Shown: positions 1 through 12,630 of the stretch, in pieces
Position numbering within the stretch: the first letter of the stretch is position 1
Layout: each line of letters starts with the position of its first letter
Source: Alopecurus myosuroides
Lineage: Eukaryota; Streptophyta; Magnoliopsida; Poales; Poaceae
DNA: 64,000 nucleotides
Assembly: GCA_028641055.1 (NCBI GenBank)
Contig: CM054061.1
Coordinates: forward strand, 30,243,523-30,307,522
Direction of reading: 5' to 3'
Made by a program: the position numbers and the translations under genes
Notes under the pieces: generated by a model
Told to the model about the DNA's origin: nothing
Databases searched by the model: none
Seen by the model: only the letters and a program-made list of their open reading frames with translations

Positions 1-753
1 TATTGTCGATTGCGACAATGATACATTGAGCATGAGTGCTATAGTTCCTATATTCCAGTATTTTCAGTTGTTTGTGGACCACAAAGATATGGAATTTGCA
101 ATAATGCAATGGATGATATTCAAATAATTGAGACATCTGATCTTCCATCTGTGATAAGCCCAAAAACATGTCAGGTTTAGTGTAGCAGCAGGTAGTAGCA
201 ATGCAGTAGCAGGAAGTAGCAATGCAGGTGGTTTTGCAGCTCCTATATTAGGGAAATTGGGACATGAGCTAAGAAGAAGCAGGATAAAGCTGGTGGTGGA
301 AGAAGAAACACATGTTGGCAGTGATGAGAGTGAGGATAGTGAAGCAGATTCAGATTGGGTGGACTCTGACAATGAGCTGGCAACGATGATGATGATCTTT
401 ATGAAGAATGGATTGATGCAGAGTTTGAGAAGACAAGAAATAATAAATCCAATAAAGAAATGGACAGTGACTATGATACAGAAGATGATTTGGAGGAGAA
501 GATAGGTTCCAACTACGAAGAGGAGGATCCATCTCCAGAAGTTGAAGTAGTTGATGCACAAGGAAGGAAAAAATTGAAGAAGAAAGTGAAGCTGAAAAGG
601 TGGAGGCCGGAGAACATGCAAGAAGCCAAGTTTCCGATGGGCATGTTATTTTTAACTGTTGGTGAATTGAGAGGAGCAATACAAGAGTACATTGTGTAGC
701 AAAGAAGGCAGGTTCACTACAAAGAAAAAGATTTACAAAGGATTAGAGCATGT

Positions 754-2357
754 TGAAGGGCCAAGATCTAATCTAGGAGATGAAGTGCAACGGGGAGAAA
801 GAGAGTCTTAAGAAAACATACCATCAAAGACTCTAAGCGTTACAAGATCGAATCTCGTTGTTGGCGTAGTCGTACTCACACCGATCCTGAGAGCGAGAAG
901 ATGTGCACCGCAACCAGGCGGTGTCTCCGTGATCGGTCACACGTACGACTTGATGACGACCTCCGTTCCTTCGATCCAGCAGGGCAGCCGAAGTAGAGGA
1001 TCCCTCGGAATTCTAGCATCACGACGGCGTGGTGGTGGTGAAGAATCCCACGGTCAGCGCTTCGCCAAGCGGGAGACCATGGAATGGAGCAGCGGGTGGA
1101 GAGAAAGGGAGGTGGAACAAGTGTGTGTGTGAGAGAGGGAGCTCATGCCCTCAATTTATAGGAGGAGGGGGCAGCCTAAAGGCTCCATGCGGACAAGCAT
1201 GGTGGCGCCCCCACCTCTTCCCTCATCATGTGAGTGGACACTCCACTCACATCCACTCATCCTCCACTTAAAATCCACTCAAAAATCCCAAAGGTTTTTC
1301 TTTAATAAATAAATAAAACTTTTTTATTTCTTTATTTCAGCATTTGTTAATTCTACTAACAAACATTTGCATATAGCACCTCAAATCATTTGTTAATTCT
1401 ATTAACAACCATTTGACAGAAACCCCTTGAATTATTTCAATGTTCCCCGAAACAATTTCGGTGTTGTCCAAAATATTCTTCGATATTCCGTATCCTCTCA
1501 AATGCACCATCGAACCTTAAGTGTGTCACCCTACGGTTCGCGAATAACATAGACGTGATCGAGACTCCTCTCCGATCAATAATCAACGGCGGGATCTGGA
1601 GATCCATGATGACTCCTATATATTCAACGATGAATCTCGTGATCGTGTGAACCATCAAAGTCGTAACTAATTCCCTTTGTCTCACGATATTTTACTCGTC
1701 CGAGATCCGATCATTGGTATCAACCATACCTTGTTCGATCTCGTTACCGACAAGTACTCTTTTACTCGTTCCGTGATATGACATCCTTGTGACCTAGTCA
1801 CGTGCTTGCAAGCGGTGTCGATGTGACATCACCGAGAGGGGCCAGAGTATATCTCTCCGTCATTTCGATGGACAAATCCCACTCTTGATCCATGAGCCTC
1901 AACTAATACTTTCCGAATACCCAACGGCCCCTTTATAGTCACCCTGTTACGGTGTGACATTTGATGACACCAAAGCACCCTTCCGGTATCAGTGATTGAC
2001 ATGATCCCATGGTCTAAGGAATTAGTTACTTCGTATGCAAGATATAACAATATAAACTAAATGACTTGATCGGATTGTTATACTTATTTAGGGTCTATGT
2101 TCATCACATCATTCTTCTAATGACATGACCCCGTTATTAGCAACATCCAATGTTCATGATATGGAAACCTTGATCATCTATTAATCAACGAGCTAGTTAA
2201 AAGAGAGGCTTTACTAGGAACCATTGTTTGTTTATTAAACACGCATGTATCAACATTTTCGGTTAATACAATTCTAGCATGAGAAATAAACATTCATCAT
2301 AAACAAGAAATAAGATAATAACCACTTTATTATTACCTCTCGGGCATATTCCCATCA
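754..2357 (-). mobile_element. Solo LTR of a Copia-like retrotransposon (BARE/Angela-like)
   Basis: The 1604-bp segment starts TG and ends CA and is flanked by a perfect 5-bp duplication, CATGT (749-753 and 2358-2362). Read on the minus strand it begins TGATGGGAATATGCCCGAGA, which resembles the start of Triticeae BARE/Angela/WIS LTRs from memory. There is no internal domain or second LTR, so the element collapsed by LTR-LTR recombination. Deleting it with one CATGT restores the transposase frame across the site (RACC then IGDCPW). The family name is recollection; the boundaries are seen directly. Confidence 0.85.
1151..1160 (-). promoter_or_regulatory. TATA box of the solo LTR
   Basis: The minus strand reads CCTCCTATAAATTGAGGGC, a good plant TATA box, followed by CT/CA-rich sequence suited to a transcription start. 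It lies about two thirds of the way through the LTR, the usual U3/R position. A solo LTR of this kind could still start minus-strand transcripts. Confidence 0.4.
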
Positions 2358-3431
2358 CATGTTGCATTGGGGACTGTCCATGGTTTCCATATGTTGCACC
2401 TGATAGCAGGACCCAAGCCTGGGTGGTGAAGAAATATGTGGGACATCACACATGCTTTAAGGAATGGGTATTAAAGCGGTTCACAACAAGATATCTAGAT
2501 GGAAAATACTTGGAGACCTTTAGAGCAGATGATAAGATGTCATTGAATTTTTTTCGAAATCTTGTTGAGTAGGATTTTAATATGAAACCTAGTAGAAGCA
2601 AGCTTGCAAGAGCTAGAAGGATTGCACTGAAGAGAATAAATGGAGATGAATCGGAGCAATAAAATTTTCTTTAGGACTTTGCAGCTGAAATTAGAAGAAG
2701 TAATCCACGGAGCATAATGTTTGTGAATTAACATATGGGATTGTCTGAGAACTGCTACATGGCTTTAGATGCATGTAAGAGAGGATATTTACTAGGTTGT
2801 AGGCCCATAATAAGCATTGATGGTTGCCATATTAAGAACATGTTTGGGGGAGTAATGTTGACAGCAGTTGGCATAGACCCAAACGACTGCATATTTTCTA
2901 TTTCCATTGCTATAGTGGAAGTTGAACATACCAAGTCATCGAAGTGGTTTCTTGCTACACTGAAGGAGGAAATTGGCATAGAAAACACAAGGCCATGGAC
3001 ACTTATGAGTAACAGACAGAAGGTTAGTTGTTTTACTTGTTACTTGTTTACTGGTTTTACTTGTAACTTCTTTTACTTGTTACTTATGTTAGTTCTTTTA
3101 TTTGTTACTGCAGGGGTTGATCAATGTTGTGAATGAATTGTTTCCTGATGCACAACATAGATTTTGTGTACGACATCTGCATCAAAACTTTGCAAAAAAA
3201 GGAAAGGGGACATTTTCAAGAACAAGCTATGGCAAATAGAAAGAGCCACACGCATGGCTGACTGGCAGAGATTAATGGAAGAAATGAAGGCACTAGACCA
3301 GGATGCATATGCTTATTTGGATGTAGTTGACCCAAGGCAATGGTCAAAAGCTTACTTTGAAGAGCTCCCCAAGTTTGATTTGCTACTGAACAATATCTCT
3401 AATTTATTTAATAAGTGAGTATTTCCTGTAT

Positions 3432-3627
3432 TATTTCATTTTCCATGTAGATACCATTTACTAGTTGTACCAGTACATACAATGCAGTAGTACTTGGGAA
3501 ATATAATGTAGTTAATGTAGCATTTCATTTTCCAGTACATACAATTCAGTTGTTGTAGCATTTCATTTTCCATTAACTACCAGTACATACAGTGCAATAA
3601 TTGTAGCATTTCATTTTCCATGTAGAT
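3432..3627 (+). repeat. Short degenerate repeats inside a transposase intron
   Basis: The motif TTTCATTTTCCA occurs four times within the intron at about 3417-3628. It alternates with copies of CAGTACATACA, giving an imperfect unit of roughly 60 bp. The expansion is intronic and leaves the flanking splice sites (GTGAGT, TGTAG) intact. Confidence 0.55.
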
Positions 3628-4869
3628 ATATTCTTGATGCTAGAGAAATGCTAGTTGTTACATCTCTAAAGAAGATCAAAGATCAGTTAATGACTAGATT
3701 TTATTCCAAAATTAAATAACCTGAGGAGTGGTGTGGTAGTAGTTGTCCAAAAATTAGGAAGAAGTTGGACAAGAACATAGAATTTTACAACAACTACCCA
3801 GCTTTACCAGCAGCAGAACATCTATTTAAAGTAATTGGCTTGTTTGGAGAATATGAAGTGAACATAAAAAAGATGGAGTGCTCCAATAGGGCTTGGCAGC
3901 TCTCAGGAATTCCCTGTGGGCATGGAATTGCACGCTTAAGACATGAAAATATCAAGCCATAGGATATGGTCAACAAGTGCTACATCATCGAAGCATTCAA
4001 ACTAGCTTACAGCCAAGTCATCATGCCATGCAGTGACCCAAAGGTGTGGCAAAAAATGCATGGCCCTCCAATCAGACCACCAAAATTTGACAAACAAGTT
4101 GGCAGGCCTAGAAAAGAAGAAGAAAAAACCCACTTGAGGTGGATGATGGTACAAGGATGAGCAGACATGGTATTATTTCCCACTGTGGTGTGTGCAATTA
4201 AACTGGACATAACAGGAGAAAATGTCCCAAACTGGGCAGTGATGGACAAGCAGAAGAGTTGGGCAGAGATGGACAAGAAGAAGAGCTGGGCAGAGATGTA
4301 CCTAAATATGTTCAAGAAGTGGAGCCGGAACCAATTCAGGTTGTACTTCTTGTAGAACAAGAAGAAAATCAAACGAAAAATAAACTAGCTATGAAGAGGA
4401 AACCTAGTACCAAAATGAAACTATTGTGTCAATTTCCTGATATTTTTTCACTTGTCAATTTCATGCTACTTTCTCACTTGTCAATTTCTTTCTCTATTTT
4501 CTGCATATTTTCCAGAAAAAGACACTACCAAAGATGTCAACAAGTGCATCAAATTTTGTGCCATCTAATTGTGACCTTGCAGATTCTAGTGTGTTTCAAA
4601 TTCTACAAGAACAAGTGAGAAAAAATTGCTTTTCCTTTCATTTAGTTACTTGTTCTATTTTTCTTGAGAACTATACCATTTTCCTACAGGCTATAGCCAC
4701 TCAACAATCCTAGGCACCAATGCCAGGTCCTTGAGAGCCAGTTCATTGTTTCCTGTAGAGATGATCTACCGCCTCAGCCTTCTAAATCTAATGCTACACT
4801 GGGCTTGAAAAGAAGGGAAAATGTGTCCAAGGCTAAGGAGAATAAAAACCCACAGAATTAGAGGGTTCA

Positions 4870-5250
4870 CTACTAGATAATCATTTTTCTTTTGATGGTT
4901 TGTAATGAAAACCTGCTATATTGACTACAGGTTTCTCACAAACCACCAATGTGCCCCTGCTGTTTGAGTGCACTCTTTTGTAATCGCAAAATATCATTTC
5001 CAAATGTTGTACTGGAACCTGCTGAATGTTGCTTTAACCCTGATGAATTGTTATGAATTGCGTATGTTATCATTGATATTTTTGTTTTTCATATGATTGC
5101 TTCTGCTGCCAAAACTTAGAGAAACAAACAAAGTTGTTGGCCAAATTTCTAATTGCACACTGCTTGATACCATTTCATTCGACAAACAAAATGTTTTCGG
5201 CAAGATCACATTTTCATTTTAGCCAAATTCATTCAAACAAACAGTACTAT
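4870..5250. other. Space between the two convergent MULE genes
   Basis: AT-rich sequence with no coding potential that I can support. It should contain the 3' untranslated regions of both the transposase and the GRF gene. No terminator hairpin or inverted repeat stands out. Confidence 0.5.
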
Positions 5251-5758
5251 TCTACTTAGAGATTGCTAAATACAACAAGATAGCAATCACTACAACAGCT
5301 GCTGTGAGCAAATCCCTACCAAGACTAATCATAACATCCATCTTCTTCAAACAAGCATCGATCTTCAGTTGCAGTGCATGTTCTTCAGTATGCTCATTCT
5401 GCAGTCCATGTTCTTCCTCGGTTGCTTCAATTGCAATGTCGCCACCTGAATCAAGAGTTTGTTCTGGGATAGATAAATTGCGTTGGTAATCGACATAGTT
5501 GTCTTCCCCATCTTTCGAGTAGTAATGGTTGCAAGGATTCTGAACAACCTATTCCCGAAATAAAAACCAAATTAGAAATGGCCACCCATCTGAAAATAAA
5601 ATCAACAGAAAATTAACACTCACGAGGTGATTTGGACACTTGTAGAACGCACGCCCTGGGTTGGTCTCTGTCCTCTACACCAGCCGAATGGTGGTGCCAA
5701 CTCTACAACACGGCCATTGCACCAATGGAAGCATCTCCGGGGGGTACAAGCTGCGAGA

Positions 5759-7130
5759 TGATACGTCGAAAACGTGTCTCCTTTTCCAAACACTTTTCCT
5801 ATTGTTTTCCTCTAAACTTATGTGTTTTGAATGCAACTAACACGGACTAACGCTATTTTCAGCAGAATTACCTTGGTGTCTCGTTTTTGTGCAGAAAAAA
5901 TCAACTTTCGGGAAATTGCCCAGAAAAGACCCCATTGGTCCTAAAACACCAGAATACTCCGGGATCCAGAAGGAGACCAGGAGAAGAGCCAGAGGGGGCC
6001 CACACCACCCCCTTAGGCCGCGCCACCAAGGGGTGTGGGCCACCCAGAACCCCCCTCGGTCTCCCCTTTCGACTACAAATACCCTTCAACCCTAAAACAC
6101 GAGGGGGTTTGATAGTTTTCCAGAAAGAAGTCTGTAGCTCCATCACCATCGTGAATCCTTTTTTGGGGTTCTGAAACTCCGTTCGGGCACCCTGCCGGGA
6201 CGGGGAATTAGAGGAGATCACCGCCACCGTCATCACCAACGCCTTTCCATCGACCATTCATGTGTGAGTAATTCCCCCGCTGTAGGCTGAAGGGGATGTT
6301 AGGGATTTGATGAGATCGTTCATGTAATAGTGGCGTGATTGTTAGGGCATAGTGCCTAGTATCTACTATTAGTGCTATTGACATTGTTGCAGCTTGTTAT
6401 GCTTAATGCTTGCCACTTTTGTCCCGAGTGCCATGATCTCAGATCTAAACATGTTATTGAATCATGATGATAGTTATTGTTTCTTGATCATACCTGCAAG
6501 TTGTTTACACATATTGTTGTCCGGAACCCGAGGCCCCGAGGTGACAGAAATTGGGACAACCGGAGGGGATGGCTATGATGTGAGGATGATATGTGTTCAT
6601 GGAGTGTTAATGCTTTTCTCTGGTGTTCTATTAAAAGGAACACCTTAATTACCAGTAGTTCCCTTGAGGCCTCGCTAGAAACGGGCTGGTTGGACAATAG
6701 ATGTTGTGCAAGTTCTCATTGCGAGCACGCACGACTATTTACGGAACACATGCCTATGGTTACTTTGTGCTTGGATGCTTTATCTTATTTATCTACAATT
6801 CCCATGACTTGATCATTATATGAAATATCTTATCCATGCAACGCCCGTTCATCTATCCCTATGCCTACAGTATTTAATCCCACTGTTTACTTCAAACACT
6901 AATGCTGCTGTTTTCATTTCACTGCTGCTATTATTTCACTATTGTTGCTACTATAAAACTGTTACTACTAATAAACCACTGCAAACAAGTCCACTTTCAG
7001 GTGCAGGTGAATTGAAAACTCCCTTGTTAAGGCTCACAAATATTCTTTGGCTCCCCTTTTGTCGAATCAATAAATTTGGGTTTTACTTCCCTCGAAGACT
7101 GTTGCGATCCCCTATACTTGTGGTTCATCA
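5759..7130 (+). repeat. Left LTR of retro-1
   Basis: Starts TGATACGTCGAAAACG and ends GGTTCATCA. A TATA-like CTACAAATACCC lies near 6070-6085 in a GC-rich leader. Inside the LTR, at about 6186, sits GGCACCCTGCCGGGA, which resembles a second primer-binding site. Plus-strand ORFs that begin in this LTR are not genuine starts. Confidence 0.85.
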
Positions 7131-7141
7131 AGACTATTTTC

Positions 7142-7160
7142 TGGCACCGTTGCCGGGGAG
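7142..7160 (+). other. Primer-binding site of retro-1 (tRNA-Asp type)
   Basis: TGGCACCGTTGCCGGGGAG lies 11 nt after the left LTR. It matches the complement of the 3' end of plant tRNA-Asp with about one change, and this primer is common in grass Gypsy elements. Confidence 0.7.
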
Positions 7161-7218
7161 CATAGCTTTATTTGTGAGCTCACCGGAGAGTACTATTATC
7201 TACTGCCAATTATTCATC

Positions 7219-9840
7219 ATGGGTAAGACTCGTGATGGAAAGGTTCCTATATTACCATCCACTACAAGAAGAGGTACAACTCTGAACACCTCTGTTGCTC
7301 TTGATTCACCGTCTATTATGAGTAAGTTGCTTACACCACCACATACACATGCTACACATGCTATTTCTGCTGAATCTGAAAATACATCTCATAATTTTTA
7401 TGATGCTTCTACTGTGCTTGATGAGAGTGGTTCTCTCGGTCCTTTCTTAGATTCTACTATTGCTAAAGCAAAAAATATTGCAAACACTGAAACTCCTGAT
7501 AAAAATCCTGTTACTCCTGCTTTTACACTTGAATTTCGAGAAAATACTGGTGATAATTTTGATGATTCCTATATTGAAGTAAATGATGATCTTATTGATG
7601 AAATACAAGCTATGAAGGATAAAGATGCTGTTATAAGTCTTAATGAAAGTCGTGCTGTTATATACAAATTATCTCCTGATGCTAAGTTTGCCACTTCTCG
7701 TATTAATATTAGGGATAAGGATTATGATTTCTCTCTTGATTTATATATCTATTGTTGAGAAAGAACCTTTTTGTGGTACTGAAAATGAAAGTGCTATGAA
7801 ACATATGAATGAACTCTCCTCTTTGAGTAGTTTATTCTCTAATGATCTTAAGAAACGTAGCTACTTTGTTACTAAAATATTCCCTTTCTCATTAAAAGAT
7901 GAAGATAAAAGTTGGTTTAATAATCTGTCTCCTTTATCTATTGATAGTCCTATTGGTTTGGTTAATGCTTTCTTTCAGAAATATTTTCCTGCTAGTGGTC
8001 AACATGCTGCTTTACAAAGTATATTTAATTTCAAGCAATTGGAAGGAGAGAAATTGTCTGTATCTTGGGCAAGGTTCTGTTCTTTAGTTAGGGATACACC
8101 TGGGCATAAGCTAGAAGATAATAAACTTCTTGATATATTCTATAATGGACTAACTATTGAATCTAGGACATACCTGGATAGTTGTGCTGGTTGTGTTTTC
8201 AGGCAAAGAACTCCAGAAGTAGCTGAGGAATTAATGGCTAAAATAAGCCAAAATCATGATGATTGGACTATGGTTGAGCCTGAGCCGACCCCTACTCCAA
8301 TATCAACACCAACACCCAAGAAGAGGGGAATGACTGAATTAAATGATGAAGTGACGAGAGAAGCCAAGAAATCTTTTAAAGAGAGGGGTATTAAATCTGA
8401 AGATGTGAAGAATCTTCCACCTATAGAAGAATTATGTAAGCCAATCCCTCACTCATCCACCATTGAGGTACACTCTCTCCAATTTTTTTATAGTAGAGAT
8501 ATTCCCTATAATAAACCTCCTGGTCAATGTTTAGATGAATTTGATAATTATGTTATTAAGCAAGATAATTTTAATACAAGAGTGCAAAATCACCTAATGG
8601 AAAACTCTAGAGCTATTGATAATTTGCATGGTATTATAGAAAGAACATCTAGTGATGTTAAAATGCTTGTTAAACTTTCAAATGGTTCAAACTCAAATTG
8701 ATCAACTTGCTAAAGTGCAAAAAGATTTGCTAGTTAATGCTTCTAAGGAAAAACATGCTTATGAAATAAGAACTAGAAGTGGTATTGCTACACAAGATCC
8801 TTTATATCCTGAGGGACATCCTAAAAGAATTGAGCAAGATTCTCAACAAACTAATAATGATGTTATTCATACTAAGAATAAAAAGAAGAAGAAACATAAA
8901 ACTGCTATGGAATCCTCTGAACTTGCTAAAGATCCTAATAGTATATCTATCTCTGATGCTGAAACTGAAAGTGGTAATGAAAAGAATGATGCTTCTGATA
9001 AATAAGAAATTGAAAAGGAACCTGAAAAGCAAACTAAAAATACAAAGTACACTAAGGAAGATTTTATTACTAATAAACATGGTAATGAGAGAGAACCTTG
9101 GGTACAAAAACCAATGCCTTATCCTAATAAGAAACACAAATCAAAAGAAGAAGAACACTATAACAAGTTTTGTGAATGGATGAAACCTTTGTTCTTGCAA
9201 ATTCCTTTAACTGATGCTATTAAATTTCCTCCTTATGCAAAATATATGAAAGATATTGTCTGTAACAAAAGGAAGATTACTAATGAGTAAATTTCCACTA
9301 TGCTTGCAAATTATTATTTCAATGGCAAGGTTCCTAAAAACTTGGAGATCCTGGTATACCAACTATTCCCTGTTCTATTAAAAATAATTATGTTAGAACT
9401 CCTTTGTGTGATCTGGGAGCTGGAGTTAGTGTCATGCCTTTAACTCTCTACAAAAGACTCCTCCTAGAAAAATTGATGCCAACTGAGATATCTTTGCAAA
9501 GGGCTAATAAATCTACTGCTATTCCTGTGGGTATATGTGAGGATGTTCCTGTTCAAGTTGCTAATAATTGTCTGATATTAACTGACTTTGTTGTGTTAGA
9601 AATGCCTGAAGATGATAATATGTAAATTATTCTTGGAAGACCTTTTCTTAATACTACAGGAGCTATTATTGATTGCAATCAAGGAAAAGTTACTTTTAAT
9701 GTTAATGATAAAGAGCACACTATTTATTATCCCAAGAAGATTGATAAGAAATATGGTCTAAATTCAATTGAAAATATTGAGACCATCAAGATTGGAGAAT
9801 TTTATTTTCCTATTCGAGTACCACAAAAGGAATATGAAAT
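7219..9840 (+). pseudogene. Gag and aspartic protease of retro-1, frameshifted
   Basis: I start at ATG 7219 (MGKTRDGK), just after the primer site, because the longer reading frame upstream runs through the LTR. The frame changes near 7750 and 8690 and after 9290, with stops at 9003 and 9625. The retrotransposon gag domain (Trp-Phe-rich, SLKDEDKSWFNNL, then ALQSIFNFKQLEGEKLSVSW) is at about 7890-8250. A Lys/Glu-rich linker follows. The protease-like segment at about 9400-9760 has CDLGAGVSVMP and IILGRPFLNT, the flap and C-terminal motif of retropepsin-like proteases; the usual Ser of DLGAS is Gly. The region ends near 9880 with no RT. Confidence 0.8.
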
Positions 9841-9889
9841 TATTATGATTGAGACTATGCCTATCAAGGTTGAGGTAACATAATTATTT

Positions 9890-10815
9890 AGTGATTAGCA
9901 AAGTTTTTCTTCATATAAAAATTATTCTGGTAACAAGACCTGATCACCCTTGTTAACAAAATGATTTTGAATGAAGAGGACAATGTTTTCACTAAGTTTT
10001 CACCTTCCCCATTATGTTTTCACCATGTTTACTTCAGTTATAACATTTCTACTTGAGTACAATCATGTTTTCCACCATCTTGATGCATGTTTTCATGATA
10101 TTTTCACTCTGCTTTCTGAAGGATATGCATGTTTTCACCATCCATACTTTTGTTTTCACCACTACCACCTTTGTTTTCTTTGGATATTCTTCCACTAGAA
10201 TGTCATAGAACCTCAATAGTGCTTTTCCCCCCCCACCTTTTCACTTTTGTTTTCTAGAAATATTATTATTTATTAAAATTCTGAAAAAGTCTAAAAAATA
10301 AAGTTTCACAAAAAATTCCAGAAAAATTAGAATAATTTTTTACGTTAAAAATGAGGCAGAGAGCCACCTGGGAGGCCCCAGGGGGACCCACTAGTCAGGC
10401 ACACCATAGGGTGGCGCCAGCACATGGTGTGGGGCCCCCTGGCCCTCCACTAACTCTCTCCCCTGCCAAAGTCTTCTCTCTCACCTCACAAAACTGAAAA
10501 CATTTCCTGGAACCTGTGTTTTTGCTGTTCTCCCTCTGGATTTTTAATCTCCTTCTTCAGCCCATTATTTGTGCACATTTTTGTGTGTTTGATCTCCGGT
10601 ATGTGACTCCTCCGATGATCCAAGTAGAATTTTGTTTAGTGAAGTATTTCTTCAGTATTTTGGTACTATAGGTGACAGCTTATGTGAGTTTGCATGCTTC
10701 ATTTAAGTAGCAATAATTTATTTTTGATGTATGTTTAGCTCTCATATAAGTCCCTATGGTAGTCTCCACCTTATAGTTGCTTGAAATTAATTTTTTTGAT
10801 GATTGTTGAAAATTT
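9890..10815 (+). other. Non-coding spacer between protease and second ORF of retro-1, with LTR-like leader
   Basis: AT-rich up to about 10340, then an abrupt GC-rich block (10350-10500) resembling the leader part of LTRs from this group (GTGGGGCCCCCTGG, CT-rich tract). It ends TTTCAG just before the second ORF's ATG, so it could hold an internal promoter or a spliced leader. I see no gene in it. Confidence 0.45.
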
Positions 10816-10820
10816 CAGAG

Positions 10821-11931
10821 ATGGATAGTTATAATTGTGGAGAGATATTTAGGAGTGATGCTCCTAGAAGGACACGGCCCTCACGCTCATCCACTTCAGC
10901 GAGGCCATTGTACAATAAGGATGTTATTGCGTCAACAATTGACGATGCGGAAGATGATGGTATCGTTCACCCATCTAGTTTTCCTTGCCGTACATTTTTA
11001 AGAAGTGCAGGTCTTTTAGATGACTTTCATATGCTTATTGAAAGAGTTGGTCTAACGAACTTTATGGAAGATGAAAGCACTCAGTATGCCGCAATTATAA
11101 AAACTTTTGTTAAGAACTTTAAATTTCAGAACACGCATTATGGTCCATATGTTGCCTTCAAGTTATATGGTAGTCCTTTTTCTTTGTCCTTGGGAGAATT
11201 TTGTGCTATTATAGGTATCAACGCCACCGGGACAGCTAGCTGGATTCAAGATAAACCAGCAAACCTCCAGGGGATTAACGAGAAATCACCAAAGATGACG
11301 GTCGCTTATGCCAGCGTGGGAAGATAAGAACATTCAACTTCCCTCTCTTAGATACTTTACTTAATATATTGCTACTAGTATCCTTGGTATGGAGAACACT
11401 AGCAACATTTCTAGTTACCACCTTGGTTTCATAGATGCTGCGCTGGACCGTAGCATGAAGTATAACCTTGGTGCACTTGTTGCACGCCGCCTTGCTGCTT
11501 CTGGGCCTATTTTTTGTGGCATTATTGCTACACGTGTAGCAGCTACTTTACATGTTTCCATTGACCCTAATGATGAAATAATTGCTCCACATAGGCTTAA
11601 CCTTGCTGCCATGAAATCCCATCAGTTTGTCACTTCTAACTCTACTGTTGATCATTTAGTATATAGAGTTTTATATATGGATGGAGAGGAGCGAAAAGTT
11701 ACTTTGCCGCAACCTGTTTTGTTTAAGATTGACAGGGCACTGTGGTCACTCTCCAAGGAGAAGGTAGACGAGCATCTGAGCACCATGGAGTTTCACAGGC
11801 AGCAGGAGAGGCGAGATGCGCCTCCCGAGGACCGCAACACGCAGTACACCGGCGCATCCTGGAGCTCATATCAGGGGGAGGGTTCCTCCTCAAGATACTA
11901 CGGGGGCGGCACCTCGTGGGCCCCATGGTGA
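10821..11931 (+). pseudogene. ATHILA ORF-1-like second protein of retro-1, frameshifted
   Basis: Begins ATGGATAGT after a TTTCAG acceptor-like site. The first part (to about 11280) contains YGPYVAFKLYGSPFSLSLGE and a Gly/Ala/Thr-rich segment typical of the ATHILA ORF-1 protein family of grass Gypsy elements. A frameshift near 11300 and a stop near 11360 precede the second part (about 11389-11931, RRLAASGPIFCGIIATRVAA, then a Gln/Arg/Gly-rich tail ending SWAPW). The function of this protein family is not established. A non-autonomous element carrying this ORF but no pol would need enzymes from a relative. Confidence 0.7.
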
Positions 11932-11934
11932 TTG

Positions 11935-12630
11935 ATCTCCACTTAGGACAAAAGCCTAAGTGGGGGAGGTATACCGACATCACACTCATTTATATATCAT
12001 GTTCTGTCGGTTCTTTGTATATCCATGTTTTCGTTTCTTTCGCTTGTTTTCGTTTCTTTCATTTCTTTTGTTTTTATTGTTTTGTTTTCGCTTTCCAAAA
12101 CACAAAAAGACCAAAAATATTTCTGTTGTTTCTCTCTGTTTGTTTCTTTAGTTGGTTTGCTTTATCCTTTAGTTGTAGTTTAATATTCAAAAACCCCAAA
12201 ATATTTTGTTTTGTTTGTTTGTTTGCTTTCTTTTGTTCTTGTTTCATAACGAAAAAACCAAAAAGATTTTGCTTTGTTTGCTTGTTCTCTTTTGCTCATA
12301 CTTTAATTGAAAATCCCAAAAATATTTTTTGTTCTTCTCTTGCTTTGTAAAGTTTGGTGCAGAGTTCAACAGTCGTCCTTGATTCCATTGGAGCTTGGTT
12401 TTCATTATATTTTATTCAAGCCACAAGTGAAGAGCAATAATTATGATCTACGACAATTCAAGTGTGGTGAGAGGCTGGTATAAATTCTATTTGCTTTCAT
12501 TTTTGTACATATATCCATCTATGTGAGCATGCTTAGTTTGTTCGTATAAGATATATGTGACTTAATGGCTGCTTAATAGTTCGTGCTCTCTCATGTTTTG
12601 TTCTAATTTATTAATGGCAAATGACCTGTC
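11935..12630 (+). other. T-rich non-coding part of retro-1
   Basis: A run of TTTTG/TTTCT-rich sequence (12000-12340) followed by ordinary AT-rich internal sequence of the retrotransposon. The open frame here is low-complexity Phe/Cys-rich translation and not a gene. The LINE joins near 12630. Confidence 0.5.

Larger units (their letters stand above)
1..4860 (+). pseudogene. MURA-type (MULE) transposase pseudogene, 5' end outside window
   Basis: The family cuts and rejoins Mutator ends. Visible parts in order: an acidic N-terminal stretch (about 300-530), a DNA-binding-like segment rich in Lys/Arg (570-750), a Mutator core with the SIDGCHIK motif (about 2812-2840), a C-V-R-H-L segment (3167-3181), a SWIM zinc finger (WQLSGIPCGHGI, about 3895-3930), and a CCHC knuckle near 4184-4220 broken by a stop. 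Introns at 3023-3113 and about 3417-3628 have GT/AG borders. Frameshifts lie near 385 and 3200, and several stops are in frame. The second catalytic Asp of the usual SDRQK motif is Asn here, and the Glu of the usual NNxxExFN motif also appears replaced. A Copia-like solo LTR splits the gene after position 753. It cannot encode an active enzyme. Confidence 0.85.

Noticed and set aside
6820..7218. Extended start of the retro-1 gag frame
   Set aside because: This stretch runs through the LTR and primer-binding site, so translation from the genomic RNA must start later; ATG 7219 is preferred.
11742..12350. A 202-codon frame with a Phe/Cys-rich end
   Set aside because: It overlaps the ATHILA-like ORF in another frame and continues into T-rich non-coding sequence.
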